Notes: generated by a model not told the origin, from the sequence alone. A stretch of 64,000 nucleotides of DNA from Heracleum sosnowskyi (GCA_030848705.1 CM061243.1:6172001-6236000), one strand, 5' to 3'; numbered from the stretch's first letter, positions 45,441-57,489 are shown. Made by a program: numbers and translations.

Positions 45441-47492
45441 CTAGCTTAAAACCCGTGCGATGCACGGATTGTTAATTGTTATTTTATTATTATTTTTTAA
45501 TTGTATTTGTTAAAAAAATAAGTAGACATGTAAAAATAGCTAAACACTTTTAATTAATTAAAAACATTAAACAGATTTTAAAATAAATAAGTAAGGGTTT
45601 GCTCGTTATATTTTTGGAAAAAGATGGATTTTGTTAGGTCCAAAGTATCGTAGAAGGGGGGGTTGAATACGATACTCACAAATAATTCAATTTCGTTCGC
45701 GGATTAATCTTTCAGTTCTATAACGAAATCAAACACACCAAACCAAATCAAGTTTCGGGGAATATATCTTTTTATAAATATAAACCTCGAGGGGTGCTAC
45801 AATTTCTAATCCGTAGATTAGCTTCAATGAGTTTAAGGTTACACAAATACAAAACAATGATCAAATTCTGAGCACTATTAATTCTCTGATAATTTCTCCG
45901 GCTTAGTTCTCTCTCTCAGTAATGTTTCTGTGTTGAATGCCTTAATTGAAGAAGACACACACTTCTCTCGGTATTAATTGTAGACTTCTTTTGAAAAACC
46001 ATCGAACCAAACTTGAAGAATCAATCCTGGCCGTTGGATCTTCATCAACCATATAAGACAAAACAAACTTTTCACCTGCTCCTCTAATTTGAAAACTATC
46101 GAATGGTAAAGTTAATATTCCATTCGATGGTTTTTATTAAAAACTATCGAATGAAACATTAATTAACATTAGTTTTCAATAACTCTCATTCGATGGTTTT
46201 CTAAATTGAAAAACCATCGAATACTTTTCTTGTCCTTGTCCTTTTAGAAAAGCTCCTGTGTACCAGGGTGTTTAAGTTTTAGACTGTATCAATTTCTTCC
46301 GAGACGATAAAACAACTTGATCTCTTTTAAGTGCCGTCACCTAGTGCAACTGGTCTGGTTCACAGATGAATAACACTTGATCAATTCTTCTTCTATGTCT
46401 TCAATTCAGTGCAGCTGATAAGTCCCTTGTCGTTCTGGTTGCTTCGATTAAATCACTGGAATCCCGTGGTACTGAACCCTAAATCATTCACATACTTCTG
46501 TCGTCTTGAAAGTCTTGTATCTTTTGTTGTCACTGAGGCTTGAACATTTTCATGAACTTCTTTCCGTGACCTGTTTACGGACTTCAAGAATACATAACGT
46601 ATTCTGATTTTTTGAGTTTACCTTTTCTTCTTTGATTCTGGATTCCTGTGCTTCTGTTAATATTATTGTCTGTCTTGTCCTTTGTTGAGTTGTAGTTATC
46701 TCTTTTACATCTTATGTTACATTATGCTTTACAGATTTTATTATGGAAAAATAAAAAATGTAACATATATTTAGTTTTAAAAGGTAAATGTTCATGATAT
46801 TTTTGGAAAATGAGGTTTAAAATTTAATAATTTAAATTATTTAAATACTTTTTAAAATAAATAAGTAAATGGTTTGTCCGTGATATTTTTAGAAAAAGAA
46901 TGGATTTTAGTGAGAAAAATAGAAAAAATAAATTGAAAAAGACAATTTCCCGTGATATATTTAGAAAATGAGGGACTTTGTTAGAAAAAATCTATAATGT
47001 GTTTTAGCTTAAAAGGTAATTGGTTATAAATAGGTATTTGATTATTTATATTTTAATATTTTTAGTAATTGCATTTGTTAAGAAAAATAAGTAGGCATGT
47101 TAAAATAGGTAAACTTTTAAAAAAATAATTATAATATTATGGTTAAAAATAAATAACTAAAGGTTTGTCCGTGATATTTTTGGAAAATGGGGGGTTTTAG
47201 TAAGGAAAAATAGAAAAACTAACATGTTTTAGTTAAAAAAAGTAATTGCCCGTGATATATTTGAAAAAGTACGGGAATTTGTTAGAAAAAATAAAAAAAA
47301 TAATATATTTTAGGTGAAAAAGGTAATTGGTTATAAATAGGTAATATTATTATTTAATAATATATTTCTATAAATAAGTAAGGTTAATTAAGTAAAAACA
47401 CGAATTTAAGAAAGGGCAATTAAGTAAAATCACAACGTACCATACCGACCGACCAAACTTTTAATGTTTCGTCTATTATATAATAGTATTGA
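45441..47492 (-). mobile_element. Helitron (non-autonomous) containing a solo LTR
   Basis: On the minus strand it runs from TCAATACTATTATATAATAG (47492, preceded by A) to ...AAGCTAG (45441, followed by T). It has the perfect stem CCGTGC-ATC-GCACGG about 10 bases from the 3' end. Without the inserted LTR and duplication it is about 945 bp, close to the 969-bp copy at 38884. The interior repeats CCGTGATATTTTTGG-type units at about 81-bp spacing. No protein-coding frame is visible. Confidence 0.82.
45632..46733. repeat. Solo LTR, 1102 bp, nested in the Helitron
   Basis: Begins TGTTAGGTCCAAAG and ends GCTTTACA, flanked by GATTT at 45627-45631 and 46734-46738. There is no internal region, so the element has been reduced to one LTR by recombination. 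The GGGGGGGTTGAATAC start resembles SIRE-type copia LTRs, but it differs from the SIRE LTR at 25822. It contains at least six copies of ACYATCGAATG in alternating orientations (about 45995-46225). Removing it and one GATTT restores the Helitron sequence. Confidence 0.87.
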
Positions 47493-47771
47493 TAGTATTG
47501 ATAATAATAATATTGATTGATAGTATAATATAGATAGTATAGATAGATAGATTAATTCAAAGCAATTCACAGACTTTTTTCATTTATTTTATTAATATTT
47601 ATTATACAAAATAATACGAGAGAAGAATAATAATAGTTCAATAGCTAAATAATTAACAAAGATATTTATCTTTTCTTTCTTTATTCTTTTTATTAATCCA
47701 AGCAATGTATGATCTTTTTCATTTACTGTTATGTTTTATGCAACGTTATACAAGTAACTAGGTAAGCGAAA

Positions 47772-47779
47772 TATATAAA
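47772..47779 (+). promoter_or_regulatory. TATA box of kelch gene K1
   Basis: TATATAAA lies about 70 bases upstream of a strong splice donor (GGCAG/GTAAGT, 47848). A start site near 47805 would give a short leader exon. The sequence TAGGTAAGCGAA is duplicated on either side of it (47759 and 47790). Confidence 0.55.
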
Positions 47780-47847
47780 ACCAATCAACTAGGTAAGCGA
47801 AACCTGGCATAACAGAGAGATAGCATTTGGGTGCGGTGCGGCGGCAG

Positions 47848-48117
47848 GTAAGTTTCAATTTTTTATGTTATGAATTACCAAAGTTTCGATTTTTTATGTT
47901 GATCGATACCCAAAGTTTGAATACCTAAACTTTCAATTTTTATGTTGATGGTTGATAATTACCCCTACTTTGATTTTAAAGGGTTGGATTCTCTTAATTT
48001 GATGATTCTTAAGCTTAATTTGTGTAAGATTAGGTATGGCTTAATGTGATGCTTCACCAATCTGATCTAGGATTTGTGTTGTCTGTGTTGTTTTGATTCT
48101 CTATTGTTTTTTCAAAG
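47848..48117 (+). other. Predicted 5'-leader intron of K1
   Basis: Donor CAG/GTAAGT at 47848 and acceptor TTTTTTCAAAG ending 48117, nine bases before the ATG. The pseudogene copy K2 has an equivalent donor-like site (TACAG/GTACTT at 51520), supporting a shared leader structure. Confidence 0.5.
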
Positions 48118-48126
48118 TTGAAAAAA

Positions 48127-49140
48127 ATGGGGATTGAACAAGTAGAAAAGAGTTGTGCTACTTCGGTGGCCAAGGACAAAATGTTTGTGCACGCCCTGCG
48201 CAATGATGGAGGAGGGTTTCAATTTAGTGAATTTTGCACCCTTGATACGCGTAATGGTAAAGTGTCGGATTGCCCTTATGCTCTATTAGCCGACACAGGC
48301 TTTAATTCCATGGTTTCTCTGGGCTCCGTTGTGTATTTGGTTGGCGGTCTAAGACCTGAGCACATCAGGTGCAAAACCCAACCACCTCATTCTCGATGTA
48401 CCAAAAAGGCACTCTATCACAAGTTCATGTCTTATCTTGATCTGGCCAATGACAGTGGTGACGGGTGGAAGGAAGCCCCTTGCCTACCTACTGGTCCTAC
48501 CCCTAACCCTGCTGTTCTTGCTTTTGGTGGTAAAATATATGTTTTTCACACCAATGGTGATTCAAAGACCGCACATGTTTTTGATCCGGTTTCAAACCAG
48601 TGGGAGACCTTGCTTCCACCACCCGGCGTGAAATTTTTCGACTCACATTATGCTTCATCTGCTGTACTTGACACTGAGAATAACCGGATCCTCGTCTACT
48701 TTGAGAGAGTTCACTCTGTGTTTGCCTACTATCCAGCCAATAACCAGTGGGAGCGAGTTCTCAAACATTTCTCTTGGTCTCATAAAATTGTTTTTGTTGA
48801 TGGGGTAATCTATTTTTACCTACCCGAAGCTCCAGAGTTGGTTGCTGCATACCATATTGCCACCGAACAGCGTCTTAATGTTGTATTTACATCTAAGCTT
48901 TCGGATGATATCTGGATAAATGCATATGATACTATGTTTCATTTAGGTGGTGACGTTATGTGCTTGGCTGCCTACTCCTGTCATTATTCTTCATCTCCAC
49001 CCAGGACCTATGTTTACCTCACCAAGTTCAGATTCAAGCGCTCTCCTCGCAATCCTGCTGACCTACTTGTTACCCCTCTTCCTGAGGAGACCTATACTAT
49101 TGGCGCATGTTCTATGGTCAATAGGTTCTTGCCTATCTAG
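48127..49140 (+). CDS. Kelch-type beta-propeller protein, 337 aa (K1)
   Basis: A single uninterrupted coding exon from ATG 48127 (MGIEQVEKSCATSVAKDK) to TAG 49138-49140. An upstream in-frame TTG is not used as start because the ATG aligns with the K2 copy. Kelch-like blades are visible: MVSLGSVVYLVGG (about 60), AVLAFGGKIYVFHTNG followed by AHVFDPVSNQWETL (about 140-170), NRILVYFERVHSVFAYYPANNQWERV (split by these two motifs, about 190-220), and VFVDGVIYFYLPEAPELVAAY (about 230). No F-box, signal peptide or membrane segment is seen, so it resembles a kelch-only protein, a class that usually mediates protein-protein contacts. Substrate or partner is unknown. A TATA box, a leader intron and an AATAAA at 49343 complete the unit. 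It heads an array of broken kelch and P450 copies and is the only intact host gene in the window. Confidence 0.82.
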   Translation: MGIEQVEKSCATSVAKDKMFVHALRNDGGGFQFSEFCTLDTRNGKVSDCPYALLADTGFNSMVSLGSVVYLVGGLRPEHIRCKTQPPHSRCTKKALYHKFMSYLDLANDSGDGWKEAPCLPTGPTPNPAVLAFGGKIYVFHTNGDSKTAHVFDPVSNQWETLLPPPGVKFFDSHYASSAVLDTENNRILVYFERVHSVFAYYPANNQWERVLKHFSWSHKIVFVDGVIYFYLPEAPELVAAYHIATEQRLNVVFTSKLSDDIWINAYDTMFHLGGDVMCLAAYSCHYSSSPPRTYVYLTKFRFKRSPRNPADLLVTPLPEETYTIGACSMVNRFLPI

Positions 49141-49342
49141 GTAATCGCTTTATGAGTATGAATATTATGGCGAGGAGAAATTTGTAATATGAAATAGTGT
49201 TTACAGAAACTATGTTTTCAGTGTTAATCTGAATGCCCTATTTAGATTTTTTAAAATCGTAACTTCTTAAGCTGTCATCACAAGTATTTGATTGGTAGAT
49301 TGTTTGAATTTACATATTTCAGACTTAGAAACTACACGCTTC

Positions 49343-49348
49343 AATAAA
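49343..49348 (+). terminator. Poly(A) signal of K1
   Basis: AATAAA about 200 bases after the K1 stop. The corresponding site downstream of K3 reads ATTAAA. Confidence 0.45.
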
Positions 49349-49699
49349 ATCAAAATCATATTAAACACGCACCACATGTTTCACTATCTAAGCAAATATT
49401 ATCTCGAATCTTGAGGGGTATAAAGGTTGAAAATGTACATGGATACACACTTAAAATGAAATCATTTGAAACTCCATGTAATGACATCAAGGAGAAAGAC
49501 TTTGTCAAAAATGGGGGATTACAATGTCAATTCCACTTATGAAAGGGAATTTGATAGTAATTCTCTGCCACTAATTAGATGATAAGATGAAACTTGAAAT
49601 TATAGATGAGTATTCACTCTTCATCCATTTATACACAATTTCCATAGACTTGCAATAACTAAATACATAAAAATGAACACAAAAGAAAGATACAAGGAG

Positions 49700-50818
49700 A
49701 CACAAGATTGTTGTTGCAAGACCTTGTGGTTGCTGTTTTACCATTGATCATCTTACATACTCTTATTCATCAAATAGTTATTTTTCGATGCTCGGCTGAG
49801 CAACAAAAACATGCCACCTTCACCATCAAGACAACCGGTTCTAGGAAACTTCCATCAGCTTGGACTGCTTCCTCATCGCAATCTCCGATATTTAGCTCAA
49901 AAACATGGTCCTATCATGCTTCTTTACTTGGGCAGTGTGCCTACTCTTGTACTCTCCTCTGTGGATGCAGCCCGCGAAGTCATGAAAGTTCAGGACATAA
50001 TCTTCCGTGACAGGCCTGATTCAAGTCTTCTTAGGCGTCTTCTCTTTATATGACAATAAGAATATATCTGTGGCACCTTATGGAGAGTACTGGAGGCAGC
50101 TAAAAAGCATCAGTATTCTGCAACTTTTAAGCAACAAAAGGGTGCAGTCATTTCGTAAACTAAAAGAAGAAGAAACTGCCCTTTTGGTTAACAGGATTAG
50201 AGCCTTGTCCTCTTCTTCAGTACCCGTAAACTTAAGCGAGTTGTTTGTGACACTAACCAATGATGTATCCTGTAGATCTGCATTTGGGAGAAGTACAGTG
50301 AAGAGGGAAGTGGGAAGGAATTTAAGAAGCTTTTAAAGCAGTTTCTGGAGTTGCTGGGTAGTTATAGTTTTGCGGATTTTGTTCCATGGCTAGGATGGGT
50401 TGATCGAATCAGCGGTTTGGACGCTAAAATGGACAGAGTTTCTAAAGAAGTTGATGAGTTCCTCCAAGGCGTTATTCAAGAACACGTAAATAAACAAGAG
50501 TTACATCTTGGAGTAAAAGATGTACAATTAGAACATAAGGAAGACTTTGTAGATATGTTGCTCAGGATTCAGAAGGAAACTACTCATGGCATGTCAATCG
50601 AAAATGATACTGTGAAGGCTATCCTCTTGGTAAATACTCACTGAGGACACTTCTTTATTCTTCTGTAAAGTACATGTTTGTTGTGTTTACATTTTTGTGA
50701 TTTATGTTTAGGATATATATGCTGCTGGAACTGCTACCACGGCTACCGTCCTAGAGTGGGCAATGTCAGAACTCTTGAGGCACCCGTATGCCATGAGTAC
50801 TGTGCAAAAGGAGATCAG
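49700..50818 (+). pseudogene. CYP71-type cytochrome P450, 5' two thirds (P1)
   Basis: Recognisable order: hydrophobic N-terminal anchor (LVVAVLPLIILHTLI), proline hinge PPSPSRQPVLGNFHQLG, then LAQKHGPIMLLYLGSVPTLV, RDRPDSS, APYGEYWRQLKSI and FADFVPWLGWVDRISG. A phase-0 intron follows (50630-50711, donor GTAAAT), then DIYAAGTATTATVLEWAMSE, the oxygen-binding I-helix of exon 2. Lesions relative to copy P2: a 4-bp insertion in the anchor region (near 49760), a 4-bp insertion after RRLL (near 50045), and a 1-bp deletion near 50290. Homology ends at MSTVQKEIR (50818) and is replaced by AT-rich sequence, so the ExxR helix and heme-binding loop are missing. It starts about 560 bp after K1. CYP71 assignment is by motif; substrate cannot be inferred. 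Confidence 0.85.
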
Positions 50819-51480
50819 AGATAAGTTTCTTTCTCTTCTCTTTTTTATTATCCAAGAAATAATTCACTTTTTTCCTTTAATTTATTGAGAATTGATAACT
50901 ATTATAAAAGATTATAACTCACATGTGTTTATTTATTTATTTTATTATTTATGTCTTAATAAAATTTCTAATTATTTTTATTATTCTGCTAATTTTAAAA
51001 TTATATTATTTTAAATTATGTAAAATGTATTATTACAATTAAGTATAAAAGAATTTAAGGACAATTATAATTACAGTATATTGTATGTATATTATTTCAG
51101 CTCAATCCAAATATTTACGTAGTTTACAATTTTCTATTATGTATTACAAAAATATAACTTTTAATATCCAGTTCAATCATTCATTTTATTTATTTTTGAC
51201 CGGTCTGGAGTAAGCTCCTTAATTATGTATAAAATACATTATTTTCATCATTTATAAGTTACAGTATTCAAATTTAAGTTTGATGTACAAATTAATGTAT
51301 AAAAAAATCTATCCTAAAATTAATGTGAAAATTACAAATACACATGCTACACAAGATTTATATTTTAGGAAAAAAATTAATTTTAATCTACAAAAGAAGA
51401 AATGTCGTAGTTTTTTTTATTTACAAAAGAAGAAATATCGTAATATAAATTAATTTTCTGTAAGTCAAAATTGACCATCA
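50819..51480. other. AT-rich insert after P1
   Basis: Low-complexity AT-rich DNA that replaces the P450 C-terminal half. No boundary repeats or coding frame recognised. Confidence 0.4.
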
Positions 51481-51499
51481 GTGTTCCATATCGAACTGA

Positions 51500-52456
51500 G
51501 CAAGCAACCCCTGGTACAGGTACTTAATTTTGATTCCCCACTTTTAATTTTGATTAAATTTCAAAGTTTTAATTTTTATGTTGATGAATTTCCCTAATTG
51601 GTTGATGATTAAAGGTTTGCAATTAGACCTAATTTGATTCTAAAGGATTCGATTCTCGTAATTTGACCTAATTTGATTATTTGAAAGTTTGTAATTTCCC
51701 CAATTTGATTTTGGTACCTTTTACCGAAGATTTGTTACGGGTTATTGTGAATGTATCACCAATTTAATCTAGATGTATCTGCGTCTTGACAATTTGATTT
51801 TTTGTACTTATTTTTTCCCAGAAATTGGTGGCGTATTATATTAGATTTTAGAGGTGATAAAAATGAGAATGGAAGCAGTAGAAAGGAGTAGTGCTACAGC
51901 TACTTCGATGGCCAAGGACAAGATTTTTTTGCACGTGCTGAGTGGTGATGCAGGAGGGTTTCAATTTTAGTGAATTTTACACACTATGCTACATCTGCCG
52001 TTGCTGACTCCCAGAATAATCGGATCCTCGTCCACTTCGTGAGCATTCAATCTGTGTATGCCTACTATCCAGCCTATAACCGGTGGGAGCTAGTTCTCAA
52101 ACCTTTCTCCTGGTCTTTGTTGACGGGGTGATTTATTTTTACCTGCCCGAGGCTCCAGAGTTGTTCGCTGCATACCATGTTGCCACCAAACAGTGGCTTA
52201 ATATTGTATTTACATCTAGGCTTTCGGAACATATCTGGAGAAATGAGTTTGATGCTTTCTTTCATTTAGGGAGTGACCTTATGTGCTTGGCTGCCTACTC
52301 CCCTGATTATTCTCCACGCCGGACCCATGTTTATCTCATCAAGTTCAGATTCGAGCGCTCTCCTCTCAAACCTGCTGACTACTCATTACCATGCATCCTG
52401 AGGAGACCTATACTATTGGCGCATGTTCCTCAGTCCATAGGTTCTTGCCTATCTAG
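51500..52456 (+). pseudogene. Kelch gene copy K2, internally deleted
   Basis: ATG 51863 starts MRMEAVERSSATATSMAKDK, paralogous to K1, but one inserted T before the equivalent of SEF creates TAG at 51968-51970 (codon 36). The next matching sequence is HYATSAVAD-like, so about 145 codons of the first blades are deleted. A further deletion of about 13 bp removes SHKIV before FVDGVIYFYLPEAPELFAAY. The C-terminus (HLGSDLMCLAAYSPDYSP, ending FLPI by homology) remains. The leader region with a donor-like TACAG/GTACTT (51520) is retained. Confidence 0.85.
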
Positions 52457-52680
52457 GTAATCCTTTTATGAGTTTGAATGTTATGGAGATAAATCCAAGA
52501 AGAAACTTATATTATGAAGTTGTGTTTACAAAAGTTATGTTTTCAATGTTGTTCCATTGCTCAATTTATATGTTTTTAGTTTTTACCACGTTTCAATGCA
52601 AAACCTGACAAAAAAAAATGCAAGGTAAAGAAAAGAATAATAACATAATAATATTAAATGAAAGAATAGTATAAAATACT

Positions 52681-52745
52681 TGATTAAAATTACTATAATA
52701 GCCAGTGTTATTGATTAAAATTACTATAATAGCCAGTGTTATTAA
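52681..52745. repeat. 31-bp tandem duplication
   Basis: GATTAAAATTACTATAATAG followed by CCAGTGTTATT occurs twice in direct succession. A second direct repeat, CCTAAGTTACATATCACAGA, occurs at about 52747 and 52811. Confidence 0.75.
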
Positions 52746-53900
52746 ACCTAAGTTACATATCACAGAGACCTGGTCTATTTCAAAGAAATAGGTCATAAGA
52801 AAGCCTTGAAACCTAAGTTACATATCACAGAATCGACAAACATACAAAACAGATATATGTATGCAAATAAACGATACAAGGTAGGCGATTGAACAAGATA
52901 ATGCCATGATAGTCAGGATGAAGATTTCGAAAATCTTCAAGAAGAGCCTGAAGATGATAATTTTTAATTTATTTCAAGTTATCAACTGTTGAGAAGACCA
53001 GAACTAATCTATAAGACTTGTATTTAATTCTCTATCTTTATTTTGTTACCATGACTTCATATTTGTGCCTTGAGTTTGAATCTGGTTATCATTAACATGT
53101 TTTATGACAATTTAGTTTGCTTATAACATGTTATTGTTAAGCATTTATTTAACTGTTCCGAAAACCGCGCATATCGCATTGCCCATTGCGCTTATGCTCC
53201 AGGAGGCCTTTGCGCTTCAGTGCGCATATCGCGTTTAATAACACAAGATTTTATGGAAAATATATTTTGGGAAAAGATAGATTTTCCATTTTAACACCTG
53301 CTGTATGTGTTGACGAAAAAATTCCCCGGTAAATAGTAATCAGAAATGAGAGCTTACCTGAATAAACATTCTGTGTACTTGGAAACACAACTAAGTTTCA
53401 CTAACTTCTCTACTAGCATAAACTCTTAAGACTTCGTGTGGCTTAAATTACTTGGTGTATGGTGGCTAGATGATGTGTCTAGAGTTACATTTAGCCATGA
53501 AAGCTATATGTGTATATGGGCTTTGTTGTATTCTTGTATAAGGTTAAATTTATTTGGGGTCTTGTTAATCAAAATTTGACATATGAGTGGTTTCATCTTC
53601 CATTTCATTCTAATCTTGTGATAACTTATCTGCTTTTACCCTCTTGTCCATTCATTTGGTGAAAAAACTAAATTTTGCAAATAGATGAGCTGAGCTGCTG
53701 CATTGAATTTATCAAAACCAATTCCGCTTGTTTTACTGTTATGTTAAATGAAATCTAGGAATTTGTATTTCTAATTCTTTTTATTTTGACTTGTAGTTGT
53801 GTTTTCATCCACGTTTTCAATTGTCCCTAAAAGTATGCATAGACAATTAACACAGGTATATTCTACAAAACTGGGACTTACTATGAGTTGCATGTGATTG

Positions 53901-53991
53901 AATATAATATAAGATCCTGGAATGGAAAGTGCCTTTCTCTAAAACCTTAAGGTGTTAGAGGAAGGCACTTTCCAGGATTTTATATTATATT
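53901..53991. repeat. Compact inverted repeat (hairpin)
   Basis: The left arm 53901-53942 (AATATAATATAAGATCC...GTGCCTTTCTCTAA) pairs with 53955-53991 (TTAGAGGAAGGCACTTTCC...TATATTATATT). There are two mismatches and one 5-nt bulge. The 12-nt loop is AACCTTAAGGTG. The stem is about 37 bp. It could be a foldback mini-transposon or a small-RNA precursor. It is not part of the kelch or P450 homology. Confidence 0.8.
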
Positions 53992-54130
53992 CTAACACAG
54001 CATGCTCATAGTTAATTAGTTATTAAAGGGTTCTTTCATGACCGTGTCTAGGAACAACATTGTATGATTCCTTAACTGTGGAGTAGAAGAATTGAGTATA
54101 GAATGGAAATTTCTCCCTATTACTACTAAT

Positions 54131-54243
54131 CAGTTTGAATATTATGGAGATAAATTCGGAGAAACTTAATAATATGAAATTATGTTGAAAATGTACTCAC
54201 AAAAGTTATGTTTGCATATTGTTATTAGGATGCCCTATTTATA
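54131..54243 (+). pseudogene. Relic of a kelch-gene 3' UTR (k4)
   Basis: CAGTTTGAATATTATGGAGA through AAAAGTTATGTTTGCAT and ATGCCCTATTTA matches the sequence just after the K1 and K2 stops (49150-49245 and 52465-52560). No coding part precedes it. It marks a further ancestral copy of the kelch unit. Confidence 0.6.
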
Positions 54244-57149
54244 TTACCTTATTACAGTACTATGTAAATAAAGAGAAAAATAATAAAATCCTAATACTAA
54301 ATGAAAGAGAGTCATAAACATGCTGTCAGGAACTTGGGTCCTGAGTTGCTATTTTTAGTATTTTTATGTATTTTCTAAAATTATAAGCTGAACTACAGTA
54401 ATATAAGGATAGAATAGATAGAAATATAGTAGTTTTAGCAGATATATAGAAAAGTTCAGAGAATCTTGTAGAAGAAGATTGGTTTTAGAGAGGGAAATCA
54501 GTTAAAAAACTAGAGAGGAAAAATAGAGATGGAACTATGTCCTATTTCCTGATATTCACATCATTAAGCGTAAAACGAAATTTCAATACTCAACAACTAT
54601 TTATAGAGCTCTGTTTCTGTAACTCCTGAAATACTGAAATCACACAACTATCCTTTTAGTCTGTGCAGTTCCTAACACATACTTAATTTAAATTACTATT
54701 GACAATACGGGACCAAATTATGAAGTCCATATTTTAGGAAAAGCTAGAACTCCAGACTGGCACCTATTCTAAGTGTTGACTTTAAATTCCACGAGAATAC
54801 GAAATAATAAGAAAAATGAGCTGACTTGTAAACACAACTATGTATCACTAACCTCTCTACTAGGGTCTAGTGTTGAAGGCTTGGTGCGACTCAACTTTAC
54901 TTGGTCTGTGCTAACCACATAATAGAGTATATTTCTTATTTGTTGTAGATGTGGGATTGGATCCTCATGTCAGTACTCATTGCTCAATATGTAATTTCTA
55001 ATGTATTTGAAATATGTTTTTATTTTCCTGTGACATGTTGTGGTGCACTTGTATGTTTTTGGTCGCTACCACATGTGTGCAGTTGTGATTTCTGATCATC
55101 CGTGAGCAATGAACATTTGTGATTTGTGGTGATATTTATTGTTTCTGTGTCTGCTGCTATTCGCCAAAATAAAAATTAATTTTTGATATTAAACAATTTA
55201 TGCTTTGGCAAATTAATTCGAGATGAGACATTTCCTTGTCACAAATTTTTATTTATTGTATTGGACAACCTTGCCAATGAATTAGCTCTTATGGAATGGA
55301 TAATGGTTATATATAAATGTGTTCATACATGAAGCTTTAAATAATGTAAAAGGTGAACTAGCAAGGCAAATTAAATGTTACTGAAATATTTAGTTTTCTG
55401 AATGGTAATTCGTGCAGAGGATGTATTGTTGCGTTGGAAGTTGCAAAATTTTGTAAATTTGTCACATTGCAGGAACATTTTCATTTTTTAAGGTAATTTG
55501 TTATAGATATTTGAGATGTGTAAGTGTAATATTTTATTTTTCTATTTTTTTTATTGCTGTAGTTTTTACTCAATGTGATCTTTGATATTTTTGTTTTGCA
55601 GTTCAACAGTGGCATGTTTCCAGTGGATTCATATCTGATACCGGAGGGAAGTACAGTATGTTGGCTTTGTAAACCAGATGGTTCTTAGATTTTCTTTCTA
55701 ATCTTGCACAATTGGTTCTTGTATCTTTATTTATGTCCTTCCGATTCCAATGCTTATTTCGAGTAAGGGAAAAGGATAACTATAAAATATTATCAGTACT
55801 AGTTGTTTGGTATAGTCAGGTTAGTGAATCCTTTTAATCAGTTTGGTACAAGGTAAGATAGTAAAACCTTGCAACATGAGAAGTACATTTTTGTAAGAAC
55901 CAACCTTAGGACCAACCTTACAAAACTAGGACCAACCTTAACCGAATCTCACAAAACAAAAACAAAAAAAAAATCTATCAATAAAACACACAATTCAAAG
56001 CTCTGGAAAATGTTCTTACAGGCTTCTTTATCCGTCCTGCATCTTTATCCAAATTATTCAAATAAAAAGGCCTGCATCTTCTACAGAAGTAACAACTACA
56101 ATTTTATAAGAAGCTCTGCCAAAAATGTGATGGTAATTTCCTACAGTTGTTGGAAGAGACCACAATCTTGTTTTTCAATTCCATCTAACTATGAAATTTG
56201 TAATGTTAGGTCTCTTGCTTTCGATATTTTATCTTTAAAGGACAGTTGATTGTGCTCTACTGTTATACTAGCTCTTGATGTTTGATCTCTCAAGAGATTA
56301 AGCTCTGGATCAATAAGTTTTTGAATATCTATTTTAATCTGTGAATGTCAAATTTTTATCTTACTTTGTAAGTTTTATATGTACTTTAATTTATATGGTC
56401 TAATATTATCAGTGTGTTATTATGTATTGAGACTCTACTTTTATTTTTTATTTTACTTAAACTCATGTCCATGAAAAGAATGTAAACTGTGATACAGTAA
56501 TTATTTCTCAGTTACTCGTTCAAATGTTGTGGTGATGTTAATCTTTAGTGGTATGTTTCTTAGTTTATCATTCATTTTGTCAAATGTGTTCTCTATTTCA
56601 GGTCTATGTCAAGTGTTCAAATGCCATGGATTTTCCTCTAATTTCACAAAGTTAAATCAATTCTAGGCAATGTTGCTCCGCTGAAGCTTGTATGTATTAG
56701 GAGACCTACGTACTGTTGTTTCGTAAGTATTACTTCGCCAATTTGTTCAATGAAGCATTACATTCATCTAAGTAAGGTCTTTGCCTCTTTGATGCACATA
56801 TGATGGATTCTGATATGTCGTAGTAATCTGGATGGATTGAAGTGTTCTCACCAGAAAGTTACCTATGTCTTTTATACAAGAACTTGTTGCTTCCTCTTTC
56901 AACCCCTGCACCTTTACATAAATCATTTCTTGTCGCTATATCAAATATCTAGATTTCAAGCAGTTTTCCAAAAGTAAGGATATCCAATTTCAAAACCACT
57001 AAATAAACAATAGAGTTCATCATTTTTGAATTGCTTACATTTGAAATGAAGTTCTATTCCTAAAAAGCTCTTAGTTTATCAATTTGGAGTAGTTGTGGAA
57101 GTTACTGCAATGCCAGATACCTAACATTATTCTTTTCCAGGGGAACTTA
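54244..57149. other. Spacer with no confident gene
   Basis: AT-rich sequence. Acceptor-like TTTTGCAG/TTCAACAGTGGC at about 55600 starts a short coding-like piece I cannot identify. The 126-codon open frame at 55869-56249 has no ATG at its start and no recognisable motif. Confidence 0.35.
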
Positions 57150-57247
57150 TTAGCAATGCAACCAATGAATTTGTGTTGGCAAATCTTCTGCATAAGTTTG
57201 ACTGGAAGTTGCCTGATGGAAGAAACGGGGAATTTAGACAGGAGTAA
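57150..57247 (+). pseudogene. P450 C-terminal fragment (p3)
   Basis: The frame 57158-57247 encodes 29 residues including ATNEFVLANLLHKFDWKLPDG and then TAA. This is the last helix and tail of a CYP71-type P450. The heme loop and everything upstream are missing. It lies 35 bp before K3, and its 3' flank (AAAGGCCTAGT) resembles that of P2. So it is the tail of the P450 from the preceding kelch-P450 unit. Confidence 0.75.
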
Positions 57248-57282
57248 AAAGGCCTAGTTTAACAATCCAACGAAACTAGTAT

Positions 57283-57489
57283 GATGCTATGTTTCATTTA
57301 GGAGGTGACCTTATGTGCTTGGTTTCTTACCACTCAGCTTATTCCCCATCCCGGGTCCATGTTTATCTCACGTGGTTCAGATTCGAGCACTCTACTCACA
57401 GTCCTGCTGACCTACTCATTACCATGCTTCCTGACGAGACCTGTACCATTGGCGCATGTTCCCCAGTCCTCAAGTTCTTGCCCATCTAG
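57283..57489 (+). pseudogene. Kelch gene copy K3, C-terminal 68 codons only
   Basis: Begins within YDAMFHLGGDLMCLVSYHSA and ends GACSPVLKFLPI at TAG 57487-57489, colinear with the K1 C-terminus. There is no start or upstream blades. The join to the P450 tail is at about 57282 (AACTAG/TATGATGC). The downstream flank matches the K1-P1 intergenic sequence for about 590 bp. Confidence 0.82.

Noticed and set aside
53155..53235. GC-rich island with repeated GCGCATATCGC
   Set aside because: Striking against the AT-rich background, but it is only about 80 bp with two imperfect copies. No structure or gene context explains it.
55869..56249. 126-codon open frame
   Set aside because: It begins at TTG, not ATG, has no domain, and is composition-driven (AAC/AAA-rich start).
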